Of a stretch of 64,000 nt of DNA, positions 1 through 12,181 are shown one piece after another; position 1 is the stretch's first letter, and each line of letters begins with the position of its first letter. A program made the position numbers and the translations under genes. A model generated the notes under the pieces. It was not told the DNA's origin and ran no database searches. It saw only the letters and a list, made by a program, of their open reading frames with translations. The DNA lies in NCBI GenBank assembly GCA_016801885.1, contig CM028882.1, positions 558,001 through 622,000 of the forward strand, given 5' to 3'. The stretch comes from Toxotes chatareus (taxonomy: Eukaryota > Chordata > Actinopteri > Toxotidae).

Positions 1-852
1 TTGTCTGTGTGTGTGCGTGTCTGGGTTTTACTGAGCAGTCCATTTCACTCTCTGCTACTTAATGCTGTTTGAACAGATCTGGTTGGCGCATATTCTCTGC
101 ACATAAAACAGCCAATCACAGCCCGTGAAAACCCCAACACAGAGTGTTTCCATGCACCCTCTTCCCCACACACACACAAGGTTTAAGGGTGTAAACCCCA
201 GCCTTAACAGATCCCAGGGGAGGATGGCTTGCAGTGCCACATGCATTGCCACATGTATGCAGATGTGTTTGAGTCTCACTGCTGCCGTCTGCTGCTGTCC
301 TCTTTGAGGCAGAGTTCAGCATGAAGCTTTGGGCTCAGGTTGGATTGTTTTCAAATGTAAAAAGAGATACTGCAATCAGTATGCTGCATTAGCCTAGTGA
401 GCTAGCAGTCAGTGATGGATGAACTAAAGCAAAAGGAACCCTTAATATCCACAGTGATTTGCTAAAGGCCTCTGCATTAAGAGATGGAAATCTCCAACTT
501 GCTTCCACAACTCCTCCTCATGAAGAACGTAGCAGTCATAACTCTTAGGACTTGTCAAGTTCAGCTTGAAAGACATTCACCAGTGGTTTAACAGCCACGC
601 TCATCTGGCTGATGTTGGGAAAAGCTGAAGATCACCTCCCTCATACCACTAAAAATACCCTGCTCTGAATAATGATTTGCATTTAATATGTTTTTTGTCT
701 ATAAGGAAAGTTCAAGTACATTGTTCATTATTCTTAAAATAAAACCTACTCTGTCATTCTGTCATTCAAGAAAATGCACATATATTTCATTTTATGAGTT
801 AAACTACTGGAGACAAGATGTTTCCTACTTCACTGAAAAGTCTACTCACATG
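1..852. other. Non-coding, nothing recognised
   Basis: Short TG-rich opening, then AT-rich mixed sequence. The small open frames here overlap one another on both strands and show no family resemblance. Confidence 0.6.
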
Positions 853-1190
853 TACAGTGCTTAACAAATTTATCAGACCACCGCCCAATGTAAGGTTTAA
901 GCTGCCCTAAATTAACAGCATTGGTAATTTTTTTATGTTTCTGTAATGATTAATACACCAGTATGTAGAAGCTCTTTAACTGAAATTATCTTTTCTAAAA
1001 TATATATAAAACATAATTATTTTTATCCATGAATTTTCAGATTTACTGTTTTACAAAAAAACTGAAAAAGCACAATTATTATTTCTTGATTAAGATGTCC
1101 AATTATAGTGATTTACTTACCTGAACAGAAAAAAATAGTTTTAATGTCATGCTTGATTTTTCTTTTTTTTAATTTTTTGGTTATTATGTG
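853..1190 (+). mobile_element. Fragment of a DNA transposon (terminal part)
   Basis: Begins TACAGTGCTTAACAAATTTA followed by TCAGACCACC, which I recognise as the terminal repeat of a fish DNA transposon with TA target sites. AT-rich sequence follows, consistent with its subterminal part. The matching opposite terminus was not found, so the copy looks truncated. The right boundary is approximate. Confidence 0.4.
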
Positions 1191-2590
1191 TGTAAAAGGA
1201 CTTCTCTGAGCACAGAGAAACATTCTTTCCTTCAGCTGCTGAATGTGAGAACAGCCCAGTTCCATCACTGACTGACAAGTCCAGTCTGTGGATACAGAAC
1301 CAAACCCTTAATGGTTTTTAGCTCCTAGTTTGTCTTCATTTGCTATGGTTTCAGAACAGCCTTATCTATGTTACAGACAGAGTTAAACAAGTGGTACACC
1401 TGCTGCTGGTGCACTCCTCTGGGTCCTGTCCAAGGGTAGGGACAAGCAACCAATACAGTCATGAGAAAAAAAATTCCTCTAAACTGCCAGGACCTTTGAA
1501 CATATGAAGGCAGTGTTGATTCCAGCGAGAGCACGTGTTATTGTAAATTCAAAGTATTTTTGGTGTAGTCGGCATGTTAATGAACTCAATGATGGGCAGG
1601 GAGGGCTAGCTTTAGCTGCTGTCCTGTCTGGTCAGAGCCTTTCCCAAGGCCAATAGCAGCAGCAGCCTCCCTGCCTCTGCAAACTGTCAGCCACACCACA
1701 GGTGTTGATTTATACCATTAATAATTCACAAAGTTGCTTGCTCTCTTCTGTGTTGGCCAGATGCCTCCTTGCACTGCCAGAGTGTGTCAGCTGCGCACTG
1801 AACTGGGCATGTCACAGATGCAGAAATAAGACATAAATATTTTAGAAAATATACACCAGAAACTCACAGTGGAACAGACTGCACATCTGAGAGGACTGCC
1901 ATGTTTTTAGCGGCCATCTTCTCTGTTTTTTTTATTTTTTCTAAAGGCGGGACAGAGAAGGCGAGACATGCCATCCAGACAGGAAAGCCTATACGTATCT
2001 CCCTGCTCCTCTGATTGCTGTTCTCTAATGAGCATGGCGGATGGTGAATCTTTTCAGAGCAAATTGTTGAAGACATCTGGCCAAGCTTTCTCTCTGATGC
2101 AGCTGAAATGTCCCTCTAGATGGCGTTGGCATGGCAACCTCTAACTGCTATTCAGCAGCGTCGTGGTTTGAAAGGTTTAGGGTCCATAGTTGAAAATCCA
2201 TTTGGGCCTCTAGCAGAGCGCTCTGCACTCCACTCCCCAGGCTGGAGGTGCAATAAATACTCCCTCGCCCAAGGAAAAATAGATTCTCTTTATGAATTGA
2301 TGGCACTCATGGCACCAACATGTCTTTGTTGTTTGCCTTTGTTATAAGGGCCTTATTAGTGGTAACGCAGTGGAGTGGTTTGGCAATGGTAGTATCTTGA
2401 AAAATCTTGCCCTAATGGAAAAGGTAAGACAATTTTTGTCACATTCTTATATAAGGTTCCATTTGAATTACTCTTTTAGGGTCTTGTTAAAATCCAAATA
2501 TAGAAAATTGAAAAAAATTGCACACTGCTCTACAATGCTACACCCAAGTAGCTGTAGTAGCACAGGCACTGCAAAGGAAGAACTAACTGT
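1191..2590. other. Non-coding, nothing recognised
   Basis: Mixed composition with short T runs. I see no splice-bounded exon and no repeat family. Confidence 0.5.
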
Positions 2591-2594
2591 ATGT

Positions 2595-2670
2595 GGAGGG
2601 GGTGATGGTGGGGAGAGGTGGGAGGATGAGGAGTGTGGGGTAGGGGGTTGGGGATGGGGGGGCTTAGGTC
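2595..2670 (+). other. G-rich, G-quadruplex-prone tract
   Basis: Many GGG to GGGGGGG runs with short loops on the plus strand. Open frames here on both strands are low-complexity products of the G/C skew. Confidence 0.6.
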
Positions 2671-4092
2671 CATCCCCACAGTTAGCTCCCCACAACAACA
2701 CTTAATGACCCCTGTACTTCAGCTGAGATGAGACACTCCATCCACAGAATTATCTGAAGGGGCACTGTGTTTGAGAAAATTATCTCATCCTCAGAGACAA
2801 AATTGCAGGGAACTTATCATTACAATTAGCATACTTTGGTCCTTTGGCGCATTTTAAGTAGGCAAACCAAATAACCAACCACGGCAGTTGTTCAGGTTCA
2901 GTCACTGGACACACACGTGTGCAAGGTTCATCAGCTGTACTGAATTTTTCTTAAACAATGTGTTTCAGTGTTACAGCACTGAGCACTAGTGCTAAATAAT
3001 CTAAAAGTATCCAGCAGGAACACAGGGGAGATACCATAATGAGGATTCAAAGCCCTCTTTTGTCACAAAAAAAAAAAAAAAAAAACGGTTCACCTACAGC
3101 ACCACTAATCACTAAGTCTGGAGCCTATGATGAATATTTAACACCAGATCAATGGGTGTAAAGAACTGTGTTCAAATAAAAGAGACACAAAATGTCTCAT
3201 TAGGAAATTTCCTACTTACTAAGTGCTGCACACATCTTAAATATCATCTCTGGCACATTAAGACCTGCAGAAAATCATCCTCTTACAAGTTATTTGAATT
3301 TTTTTTTTTTAGGCATGGGTGGCCTTCTTTTTTAAACCACCTGACAGTTCAGTGCGTTGAGCAAGTGCTACTGCGTCCTTCTGACTGTCGGTATACAAGG
3401 AATTAACACCTTTATCTTTTGGACTGACATTAGTCAGACAGTGACTTTGGAACCCTGCTGCCTCTGAACCCTCATTTCTCTGGTTTACACCAACCCAGAA
3501 AAAGAACAGGAAAATTCCTACTTTGTGCTAATGGGACACATGAAAGTATGAAAAGTGTGTTCATAATTCTTAAGCCTTGTGACCAACTGATGAGGCCTAT
3601 TTCACAAGAACACAGAGCTACGTTAGAGATAATAAAATAAACTGATGGCAAGGTTGATGTAAAAGAATATTTCAGTTTTTAGATTTCTTTAAAGTATAAT
3701 GTTGATAGCTCACAGATAAGTAAGAATAATGCCACAGCTTTATTTTCTGTCTCTGTGTTTAAATATATAGTAGCTCCCAGAGATTCCTGCATTCGCCGCT
3801 CAGATTTATAATAATTAATCTCCAGTCGTTTCAACCTTGACACAAGTTATTCACAGCTGAAGAGCTCCAAATGTGCTGAAGGCATGTGCATACCTGGAAC
3901 ATGAGACCATCAGTTGCGTTTTCCTCTGACCTAATTGCCTTACATTTCTCCTTATTCAATACAAAATCCTCCTGTTGCCAGATGACATCCATTGTCTTGC
4001 TGCTGTGCACAGACATGAAGATTGGTTCAACATTCTGCTCATTATTACGTCTCTGTCTCTGACTGTACAACGCTGCAACATGGCAGCAAGTG

Positions 4093-4095
<3 letters not shown>
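2671..4095. other. Non-coding; short poly-A and poly-T runs
   Basis: A run at about 3067-3085 and T run at about 3299-3310; otherwise mixed AT-rich sequence with no recognised exon. Confidence 0.5.

Positions 4096-4164
<69 letters not shown>
4096..4164. repeat. (CA)n microsatellite
   Basis: About 34 CA units, then CACAAACACAAACAC. The Cys-Val or Thr-His frames through it are artefacts. Confidence 0.97.
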
Positions 4165-4170
<6 letters not shown>

Positions 4171-7100
4171 AACACTTGCTATCCAAAAACTGCAAGATTG
4201 TCTCACCTTCATCATGTATTTGACTTGAAAGTAAAAATCTGTCAACAATAACATGATGTTCTCACTAATTAAGTAATTAAAATTAATGCCCTCTCTATGT
4301 CTCTAACTATGTTCAGCTCCTGGTTTCACCTGGACTCTTTCCAGTGGTGGAGCAAAAATCACTGTTTTGCAAGTCTCAAGTCAGACTCTCAGGTCCTGAG
4401 ATCCAAACAGGTCACAGTGTGCTTCTGACCAAATGTAATACGACCAGAAAGAGCAACACTCACCTCATATCAAGTGAACACGAGTCAGGAATTAGCATGT
4501 ATTACCTCGTCAAACTTACTCCGTGATAAGAGAAATTCTGTTTATTCTGGACGAGTGTGCAGTGCCAACGTTCAGAGTCGGTGCAGGAAACAGTGTTCCC
4601 TTTAAACCGGAAAGTAAGGGTGTGGAGGCTGGAGTGGACGGACATGTAGCATATCCAGCTTTGGTGTGGGAGGCTAACAGTCTGTGTTCTGTCACACATC
4701 TGAATGTGAATGTCTACTACTATTATATTTATTTATTTTAACCATAACTATAACCATTTCCTGATGTTAACAATACCTGCACCCTAATTTTAATTTCCTC
4801 AACCTCAACCAAAACACTGGTATTCCACCTTAAAAATACCCCACTGTGATTATATTTATGTTCACAATATATTTACATCTCACAATTGCATGTAGCATGA
4901 AACCACAGCTCTTGTGCACAGTGAGTGACAACCCTCATCCTGTCTGCATCTGTTAGCCTAAATGAACTGAAACCCACCAGGCTCAGTGCACAGCTGCTAA
5001 AACAAGAGCAGGGACAGGAGCAGACCTGTGAGGACTTAGGGTTCACTTGCTGCAGGTCAGGCCTGCACTCTTGTCTTATGTGGCAACCGAGTGTGTTGTT
5101 GACCTGTTAGCTGCTGGTGCATCTAAAGGGCTCAGTAGTGATTAAAACCCCTACATCTAAAACAAAGTCAGGATACCAGTGTTACCTGTGCTGTGACTGT
5201 GAAATGAGGATGCACATTTGCAGTATACATACCTATTATACATCATTACAATACTGCATCTTTGTGTGATGATCAGATTGTGGTTTTACTGTATTTGTCT
5301 GTGTGGGGCTGTAGCAGAAGCCGTTATATAAATCCCATCTGAGGAGGACTATTTTTTCTCATGATGAAGACAAATTGAAAGCATGTAACATGAAGGATTT
5401 CTATGTGCACTCGCTGTATTTCCATCCCTTTTTCCACTGCATTTGCAGGTCAGTTGCTATAGCAACCCAAGCAGAGGAAGACTAGTGTTTAATTGATCCA
5501 CTAATGCATTTAGCTGCACACTCACCACTAAGTTGCCTTTGTTTCCAGGTCACATTTTAGGGACAGTATTTACATAAAAGCATTTGCTGTTGCCAGAACC
5601 AATCATTATCAGCAGTTTTTACTTTTTGTCCTTTGGCAACAAATGTGGTGTAAACACAGACTATTAAAAGCTACAATATCGCCTCATCAGGGAATTATTA
5701 TAATACTAATGCTGGTGGGAAACATAATAAGTTTGGCAGGAGCTTTCTCCAAACAGTCAGTAATATGGGAAATGCAAATTAATAGTTGCATTACAAACAA
5801 AAACAATCCCCAGGACTCACCATTAGACCACTATCTATTATCTACTTTTTAACATATCAACTGCAAGGTACAAAAATATTGGGAATATGAGCCGCAGCAT
5901 GGGAAGCTGACGAAACTGGAAGAAATGCTTTGACTCTGCTTTAAAAAAAAAAGAAAACAAAACAAAAAGTGTGGGTGTGGGTTTCAGTGAAATGTTTGAG
6001 CTTCTCATGTTGGTCTAAATGCTGTTTTATTATTATTGTTATTATTGTTATTATTCTTATTCTTATTGTATTTATTATTTCTAACTCTAGAAATCAATTC
6101 ACACTATTACGTTTTTTATATAGAAAGAGAACATTGGTAAATTCAATGTAAAAAAAGAAATCAGTATCAGCCCTGAAGAACTTACCATATATAGGTTGAC
6201 CAATCTACATCAACAAATACATTTTTCAATATACACATTGTTATATCAATCAGTACTGTATCAACATCATTTCTAGGTCACTGTGATTTAAAAGCAACAC
6301 AAATATGACTCTCTGTTCTCACTGTTCTGTTCTCCTGTTGTCTCATAGGTTAAGAAAGACAGAATCCGTCATGGATGTCAATAAAGTTCTGTATGATTTG
6401 TGAGAGCATATAGTTTTTTGTTTTGTTTTTATTCAGCCCTTGCAATATTTCTGCAAAAAGATGCTCAAATTGGAGTAATGTATCCCAAGATGCCACCGCA
6501 GACGGATGCCCTGGTGTTCTGGTGCACTTTGTTTTGTTTGATTTTGTACTTTCTATGTATGCACCAAATCACCAAAGTAAGTTCCTAGTAATGTGAAACC
6601 CTTTCACTTAAATGGCAGTAAATGTAATTCTGATTCTGATTCAGATTAATTACTCATCATCACCAATTTCAACATAAACCAATCAAATTCCATTGAAATA
6701 ATAATATAAAACCACAACCTCAACAAAAAACACCTTCTCTACAATTCATTATTTGTGCATAATTTTCCCAGAAACTGTCCTTTCAGGTAGCATTTCCTCT
6801 CAAGGTGTACATTGCAGGCAACAAGCTCCACAAATTCAAAACTTCTCACCAAACCAGAGTCATGTTTTTTGTACCAGTACTTGGCAGAGGAATAGACACT
6901 ACCTGCTGGACTTGATCTGAGAGCAAAAAGATTCTGAGGAAGATTCAGCTTTCTAGTTTAGCAGCCACTCAAATTAACATCTAAAAACTTTTTCCGAAAT
7001 CGACTTAATGGTTTGTAAGAATAATTATTTACAAACTCCGCAAGATCCTGGAGGAAGTGGCGACGTGATTTCCACATGATTTGTAATCCTTCATGGTACC

Positions 7101-7529
7101 TGTTTCTCCTCCTTTTCTCCTCATACAATGCCCTTCTCTGAGAGTCGGAGAACTTAACCCCAGTTCAGCTTGTTACTTTGTCTGTGTGCCTTCATCTTTC
7201 ATTCAGTGAAATGAAGAGACTTCAGTAAATACCCTATTTTTGCTAGGTCAGGATCTGTGATGATGTTGTGACAAGCGTGACAAATAAAAATAAGCTATTG
7301 AATTCTAATGATTATTTATACGCGTAAAATCAGTAAAAAAAAAAAAAAGTGTGGAATGTAATGTAACTTGATAATAAATGTTTTTTTTTTTAACTGTGAT
7401 AAAATGTCCCTCTGAACCTGAAAGGTAAAGCTGTGAGACACCAGGTGAGGTAACATACTGTAGATGTATTTGCCCCATGTCACTCGGAGCCAAAAGACTG
7501 TGTGTTCATGATGTGACCAAATCTCACCA
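4165..7529. other. Non-coding; retroposon-like tails
   Basis: Holds a TTATTATTG-type simple repeat (about 6028-6070) and two short stretches resembling retroposon 3' ends: TGTCAATAAAGTTCTG near 6377 and ATTCTGATTCTGATTCAG near 6628. Degenerate TAACCATAAC units lie near 4738-4760. No exon recognised. Confidence 0.45.
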
Positions 7530-7870
7530 GCCATTACTGCAATTATGGCGGTAATGGCACAGGCAGGGCCTGTGAAAAGCAGAAAAGTGCAAGACCGAGT
7601 AATTCCCCTCAAAAACGGGACGGCGTGAGCAGGTAAGTGCACAGCGCTTTACAAGTCCCCAGCAGATTCCAGTGTATACAGTAAGACATGATGGGTAATT
7701 ATTAATTATCCCAGACAGTAATGCCGGAATAGATAATTATGTGACAAACATGACATCTTCACTCTTGCCGCTAAGTGATGAATGTCATGAGGAGACTGCA
7801 ATTATGTCATCTCATTCATATGGGAGTATGGTAATTGCAAAATTAAAAGCACTTCAGCTAATTTTGGCTT
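7530..7870. promoter_or_regulatory. Candidate distal isl1 enhancer (block A)
   Basis: Dense homeodomain-type sites: CATTACTGCAATTATGG (about 7533), TAATTATTAATTATC (7696-7710), GATAATTATG (7732-7741), CAATTATG and GGTAATTGCAAAATTAAAAG (about 7829). E-box CATATG is at 7817-7822. There are no simple repeats inside, unlike both flanks. Conservation is inferred from composition only. Confidence 0.4.
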
Positions 7871-10800
7871 ATTCCTCAGAGTCTAGTCTTGAAGGTAGGC
7901 TTGTAATCACTGAAGCACACTGGGAAAAATAGACTGCTGTGCATATTTTAGGTAGAAAATATCAAGCATTTTGTCATCCCTGGGATAGAGCCACCAGAGA
8001 CACAGTGCTGACAGTAATGATTCAGATGTATAATGCAGATCAGCATGGAAAATGCCATAAAGGATTTAAAAGGTGCAGCTGTAAGTATATACTGTTAGAT
8101 ATCACTGGCAAATGGATGTCTCTTATAGTTTTTTTTTTTTTTTTTTTTTTTGAGCCTCATTGCCGAGAATTTGCAATTGCGGTGTTCTCAAATCTGCAAA
8201 GCACACTATAACACTCAAATCTAAATCTTTATTATTCTTCCTTGTTCGAGTATTGTTGGGATTTTATCGATGATGTGATCTGAAAGCAGTTAACTGTTAC
8301 ACTCTTTACATCTGCTAAAAAAATAATGTAAATGAATGTTCTGGTGCTGCTTTACTACAAAACTAAATTCAAAACAGACTATAAAAGACTGCAGCCATTT
8401 AATCCCATTGTGACTGATGATTATCTTTATTATTCTGAGCTGTAACGTAATAGTAGTCCTACGTTGTTTCAGCTAGAAACTTAGCTCCAAATCTAAAATC
8501 TTAGACATGTTTAGGAGATTTTAATTACTTTTTGGTATCTGTAACAGCTGAGACATAGAAAACATTTTTTGTGTCTATGGGTTCAGTGGACTTTGACTCC
8601 ATGTCCTACATCTTTTATTTAAGCTTCGCCATACAAGGTACCTACCGTGTTTGGGCGAACACTGCCCACATGTTCTGTTTCAGACAGGATGTATCATTTT
8701 TCCATGATGGGCTAATGAAAACTTGTGTGGATGTGATTAAATATGTTCAAACTGCTTTACTTCTTGAAGGCTTTCAACCAGTTGCAACCAAATTTTGCTC
8801 AAGTGTCCACACCACAAATATGACTGCTGAGTTTCATGCAGTATCACCACTAGGGAGCACTATGGCAAACAAAACAAAACAAAACAAAATTTTGTCAGCA
8901 ACAAAATTGCTAACTTAATAATAACTAAAACTTATTATTGTATCTTTTATGTTTGTACTGAAGAGGTGTAGCTTATTCTCAGCACCCACGGTGGGGTCTG
9001 AGCACTACACTGAGCAGATCCTCCTGCCAAGTACAAGGGCCAAACTGTTTACAATAATGGGTCGGGTTTACTAGTACTGTCATGGGGGCAGGGGCAGGCC
9101 CAGGCACCAGCACTGGGGATGTGAGGCTAACAAAGGTTTGGCTTTCTGGTATAAGTGGGGAGTAGGGCACAGGGTCAGACCAAAATTCACTATCCTTTCA
9201 TTTCTTTGTTGTGTGAACTGACCCGCCTCCTTCGCTGACCTCTCATTCACTGTATGTTTGTATTTGTTTTAATAACTGCAGGTTATAGTGTTATCAACTA
9301 TACAGTGCTACAATAATACATGCAGCAGAGAATAAGGGATGCTGTTTGTAGTGGGTGAAGGACAGTGTCTAAAGTGTCTGATAAAACACTGAGTGATATA
9401 CAGCTTTGTTGGATTGCTGTTGTTAGCCTGCCAGCCATGCTAACTCCAGCACTTTGTGTGGTGTGGCCCCGCTTTGGCGACACTGCCAGCAGATTTCAGT
9501 CTGACTGACAGTCTGACTTCAGACATGAAGACTGACTTTTAACTTTTGGGGCTTCTTGCAGCGTCAAAGCTGATGGAGTACGCTCTCAGACACTTCAGCA
9601 ATGTCACTGAAACAGCTAAATTTTTGTTTTTTTCCCCAACATAAACCATATCAATTCAACTTAGTTTCACTCCATATGTTCCCCTGGTCACCCATGCCCC
9701 TATAAAGTATGGTATCACCAGTATTCTACCATTACATTTTGAGGTGGCTGAATTGAAGCTCTTTCATATAATTACTTTTCATCATAATGTGCACAAAGCT
9801 TGGTGGACTGTGTGAACACTACAATGAATTACACTAAAATGAATTAAGAACTCAGCTGATAATGCAAATGAAACAATATAAAACAGTACATAAAGTACAT
9901 GTATTTTCATCTTCTTCTTTTTGTATTGATTTTGAGTGTTTATCAGCAGATAATGAAATGAAGCAAAAAGAGTCATTTAATACAGTAAAAAAATAAAAAG
10001 ATTTATAAGAAGAGCCCACATTCATTCACTTACTTTTATGGCATTTTGGAAATTCCCTTAATGTTTGTGCAACATTTTGAGGGAAACATAGCCAACGGCT
10101 GTGAGAGCCAGTTCACTACTTTTCTGAGCCTTGGAAAGAAAAAGAAAAATTCCTAAGGGTTTTGATCAGCAGTATTGCTGAAGTAGAAGCATAGCAATAG
10201 TGGTGATAAGGACTTGAAACTGGGCACTTCACAGCCATTTATTAGGTGCAATTACATCTCGGCAACCCATGGTTTACTTGATCACATGTTCTGTAAGTGC
10301 CCCACTCTTGTTGACTTCCTTTAAATGTCTATTTTTGGCAATTAGTTTCAAATCAAAAGAATCAATGAAAAGAAGCATTCATCTAGCTCACAGTCCAGGA
10401 CATAAAATCAATAGCTTTCAAAATAGTTGTGAAAACCAACATCAAAAAGTGCAATTTACATTTCGTACTCTTCTATCTCAGTGAAAGTGTGACAGTCCAA
10501 AAAACCTGCTACAATGAACAGTGCTATATATATATATATCATTTTATATATATATATATATGTTTTGTTTCTTATGGCAGTGAGGTGTCAGCATTAAAGG
10601 GGAACTGATTGAGCATTGAGGTGCGAGGGACAGAAGTTAAATGTATCCTGTGGAGGGGGAGGGTGTCTGTGATAGCTGCATCCCACTACCATTTTGTCAT
10701 GCTGCACGGTCCAACTCCAGAGGCCAAATCTTCAGGATCCTGATTTAACCAGACGTGTTTTTTTTTTTTTTTTTTTTTTTTTCAGGTTGCAGGGGCACAT

Positions 10801-11750
10801 GGGATGCCCCTGGCTCAAGGGTCCCAGACTGATTGCTGGTTACTGGGGTTTGATTGGTTCTGCTTCTCTCCCCACAATGGGACTAAATTCATGGGACGGC
10901 ACGTAACAGAGAGGGATTGACCATATTGTCCAGAGGACAGTAACCAAAGCAAAGGATGAATGAGGGCTTGTGATTTGTGGTTAGCAGAGAACTTGCCGTG
11001 ATTATAGTGACTTCTGGATCCTTCTCTTGTCCCCCGAGAAATAAGTGGATTTTTTTTTTTCATGTTCTTATCTTTAATGTTCTTTTTCCCTCTCTTTGTC
11101 TCGCTCTTATTCTTCCTTTCCCGCTCTCTGACTGACTCAAAATTCACTATTTCCTTTTTTTAGTCAGTTGTCGAATATTCCATTTTTGTAAAGTTTGGTT
11201 TTGGTGCTGTTAGTTTCATTAATCAGTTGAAATAATGGTTAGCCCTCAGATTTCCTCTTAAAGAATTAAGATGTTTTCCAGATGCTCTGGGTAAATCATG
11301 GAAATATTTTAGTCTTTTCCATCATTCTTCATCATTTTTTTTTTTTTTTTTTTTACAAATTTCTCCAGAATTCAGACATATTTGTTGTCTATGGAAAATA
11401 GCATCAACTTGTTGCTCCTCCTTTGGGGACAATGAATATTCATACAAAATTGTAAGGGATTTGGAGAACAAAGAAATTGTAGTGGAGTTTTTATCCTTCC
11501 TTAATTAACTCAGGAACTCCTAATGCTATCATGGTGCTCAACTGAACCGGTTTAGGTGAACTCGTCATTCTCTGTGGACGTTCATGCATGGTCTATGGTC
11601 TTGATTTCCAGTGAAGTGAATTCTGTCCTCTTTAAGGGGACTAAAAAGTTGATTAGAAGTGGCTCTGTTGTCACACTGTCATGTCATTTGTGTGTGAACT
11701 GAATGTTTTTTTGCTCTATGCTGATTCTCATTTTGACATTTGTTCATATA
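7871..11750. other. Non-coding, simple repeats
   Basis: Poly-T runs (about 8130-8151, 10757-10782, 11335-11354), an AT palindromic tract (10523-10561) and an AAAAC tandem (8867-8887). Open frames up to 115 codons have no recognisable domain. Confidence 0.5.
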
Positions 11751-12181
11751 TACCGTAATTTCCGGACTATTGAGCGCTCCTGAATATAAGCCGCACCCAC
11801 TAAATTTAAAAAGAAAAAAGAAGTACATATATAGAGCCGCACTTGTCTATAAGCTGCAGGTGTCTGTGCTGTAACATATTTACACAGAAAGATGGTGCAC
11901 CGATTTTTGAAAAGCCTCGGAATTACTTAGTCACACACTGTCTCAGGCCCTCTTTCTGAAGAATTTAGCACGAGTGCATTTGATTTAATTCAAAGAGTTT
12001 CATTGGTCCACTGTGACCTGTGACCGGTAATTTCATTGGTATGATGTGACGAGGCTAAATGTTTTGGCAGCATGAAGCTCGTTAGCCCGTAAAAATCTAT
12101 AAATTAGCCGCATCATTGTTTCAGCCGCAGGGTTCAAAGCGTGTGAAAAAAGTAGCGGCTTATAGTCCGGAAATTACAGTA
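11751..12181. mobile_element. Non-autonomous DNA transposon (MITE) with TIRs
   Basis: A 431-bp element. The left end reads TACCGTAATTTCCGGACTAT; the right end, reverse-complemented, reads TACTGTAATTTCCGGACTAT and continues AAGCCGC. That is one mismatch in 20, with TA at both outer edges as a possible target duplication. Internal sub-repeats related to ATAAGCCGCA recur (11784, 11850, 12104). There is no coding capacity. It belongs to the group of fish elements with ...TTTCCGGACTATAAG ends; I do not assign a superfamily. Confidence 0.8.

Noticed and set aside
2370..2705. Gly/Trp-rich 111-codon frame and its antisense Pro/Ser frame
   Set aside because: Both come from the same G-rich tract.
3831..4254. 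Cys-Val and Thr-His open frames
   Set aside because: They run through a CA microsatellite and reflect its two-base period.
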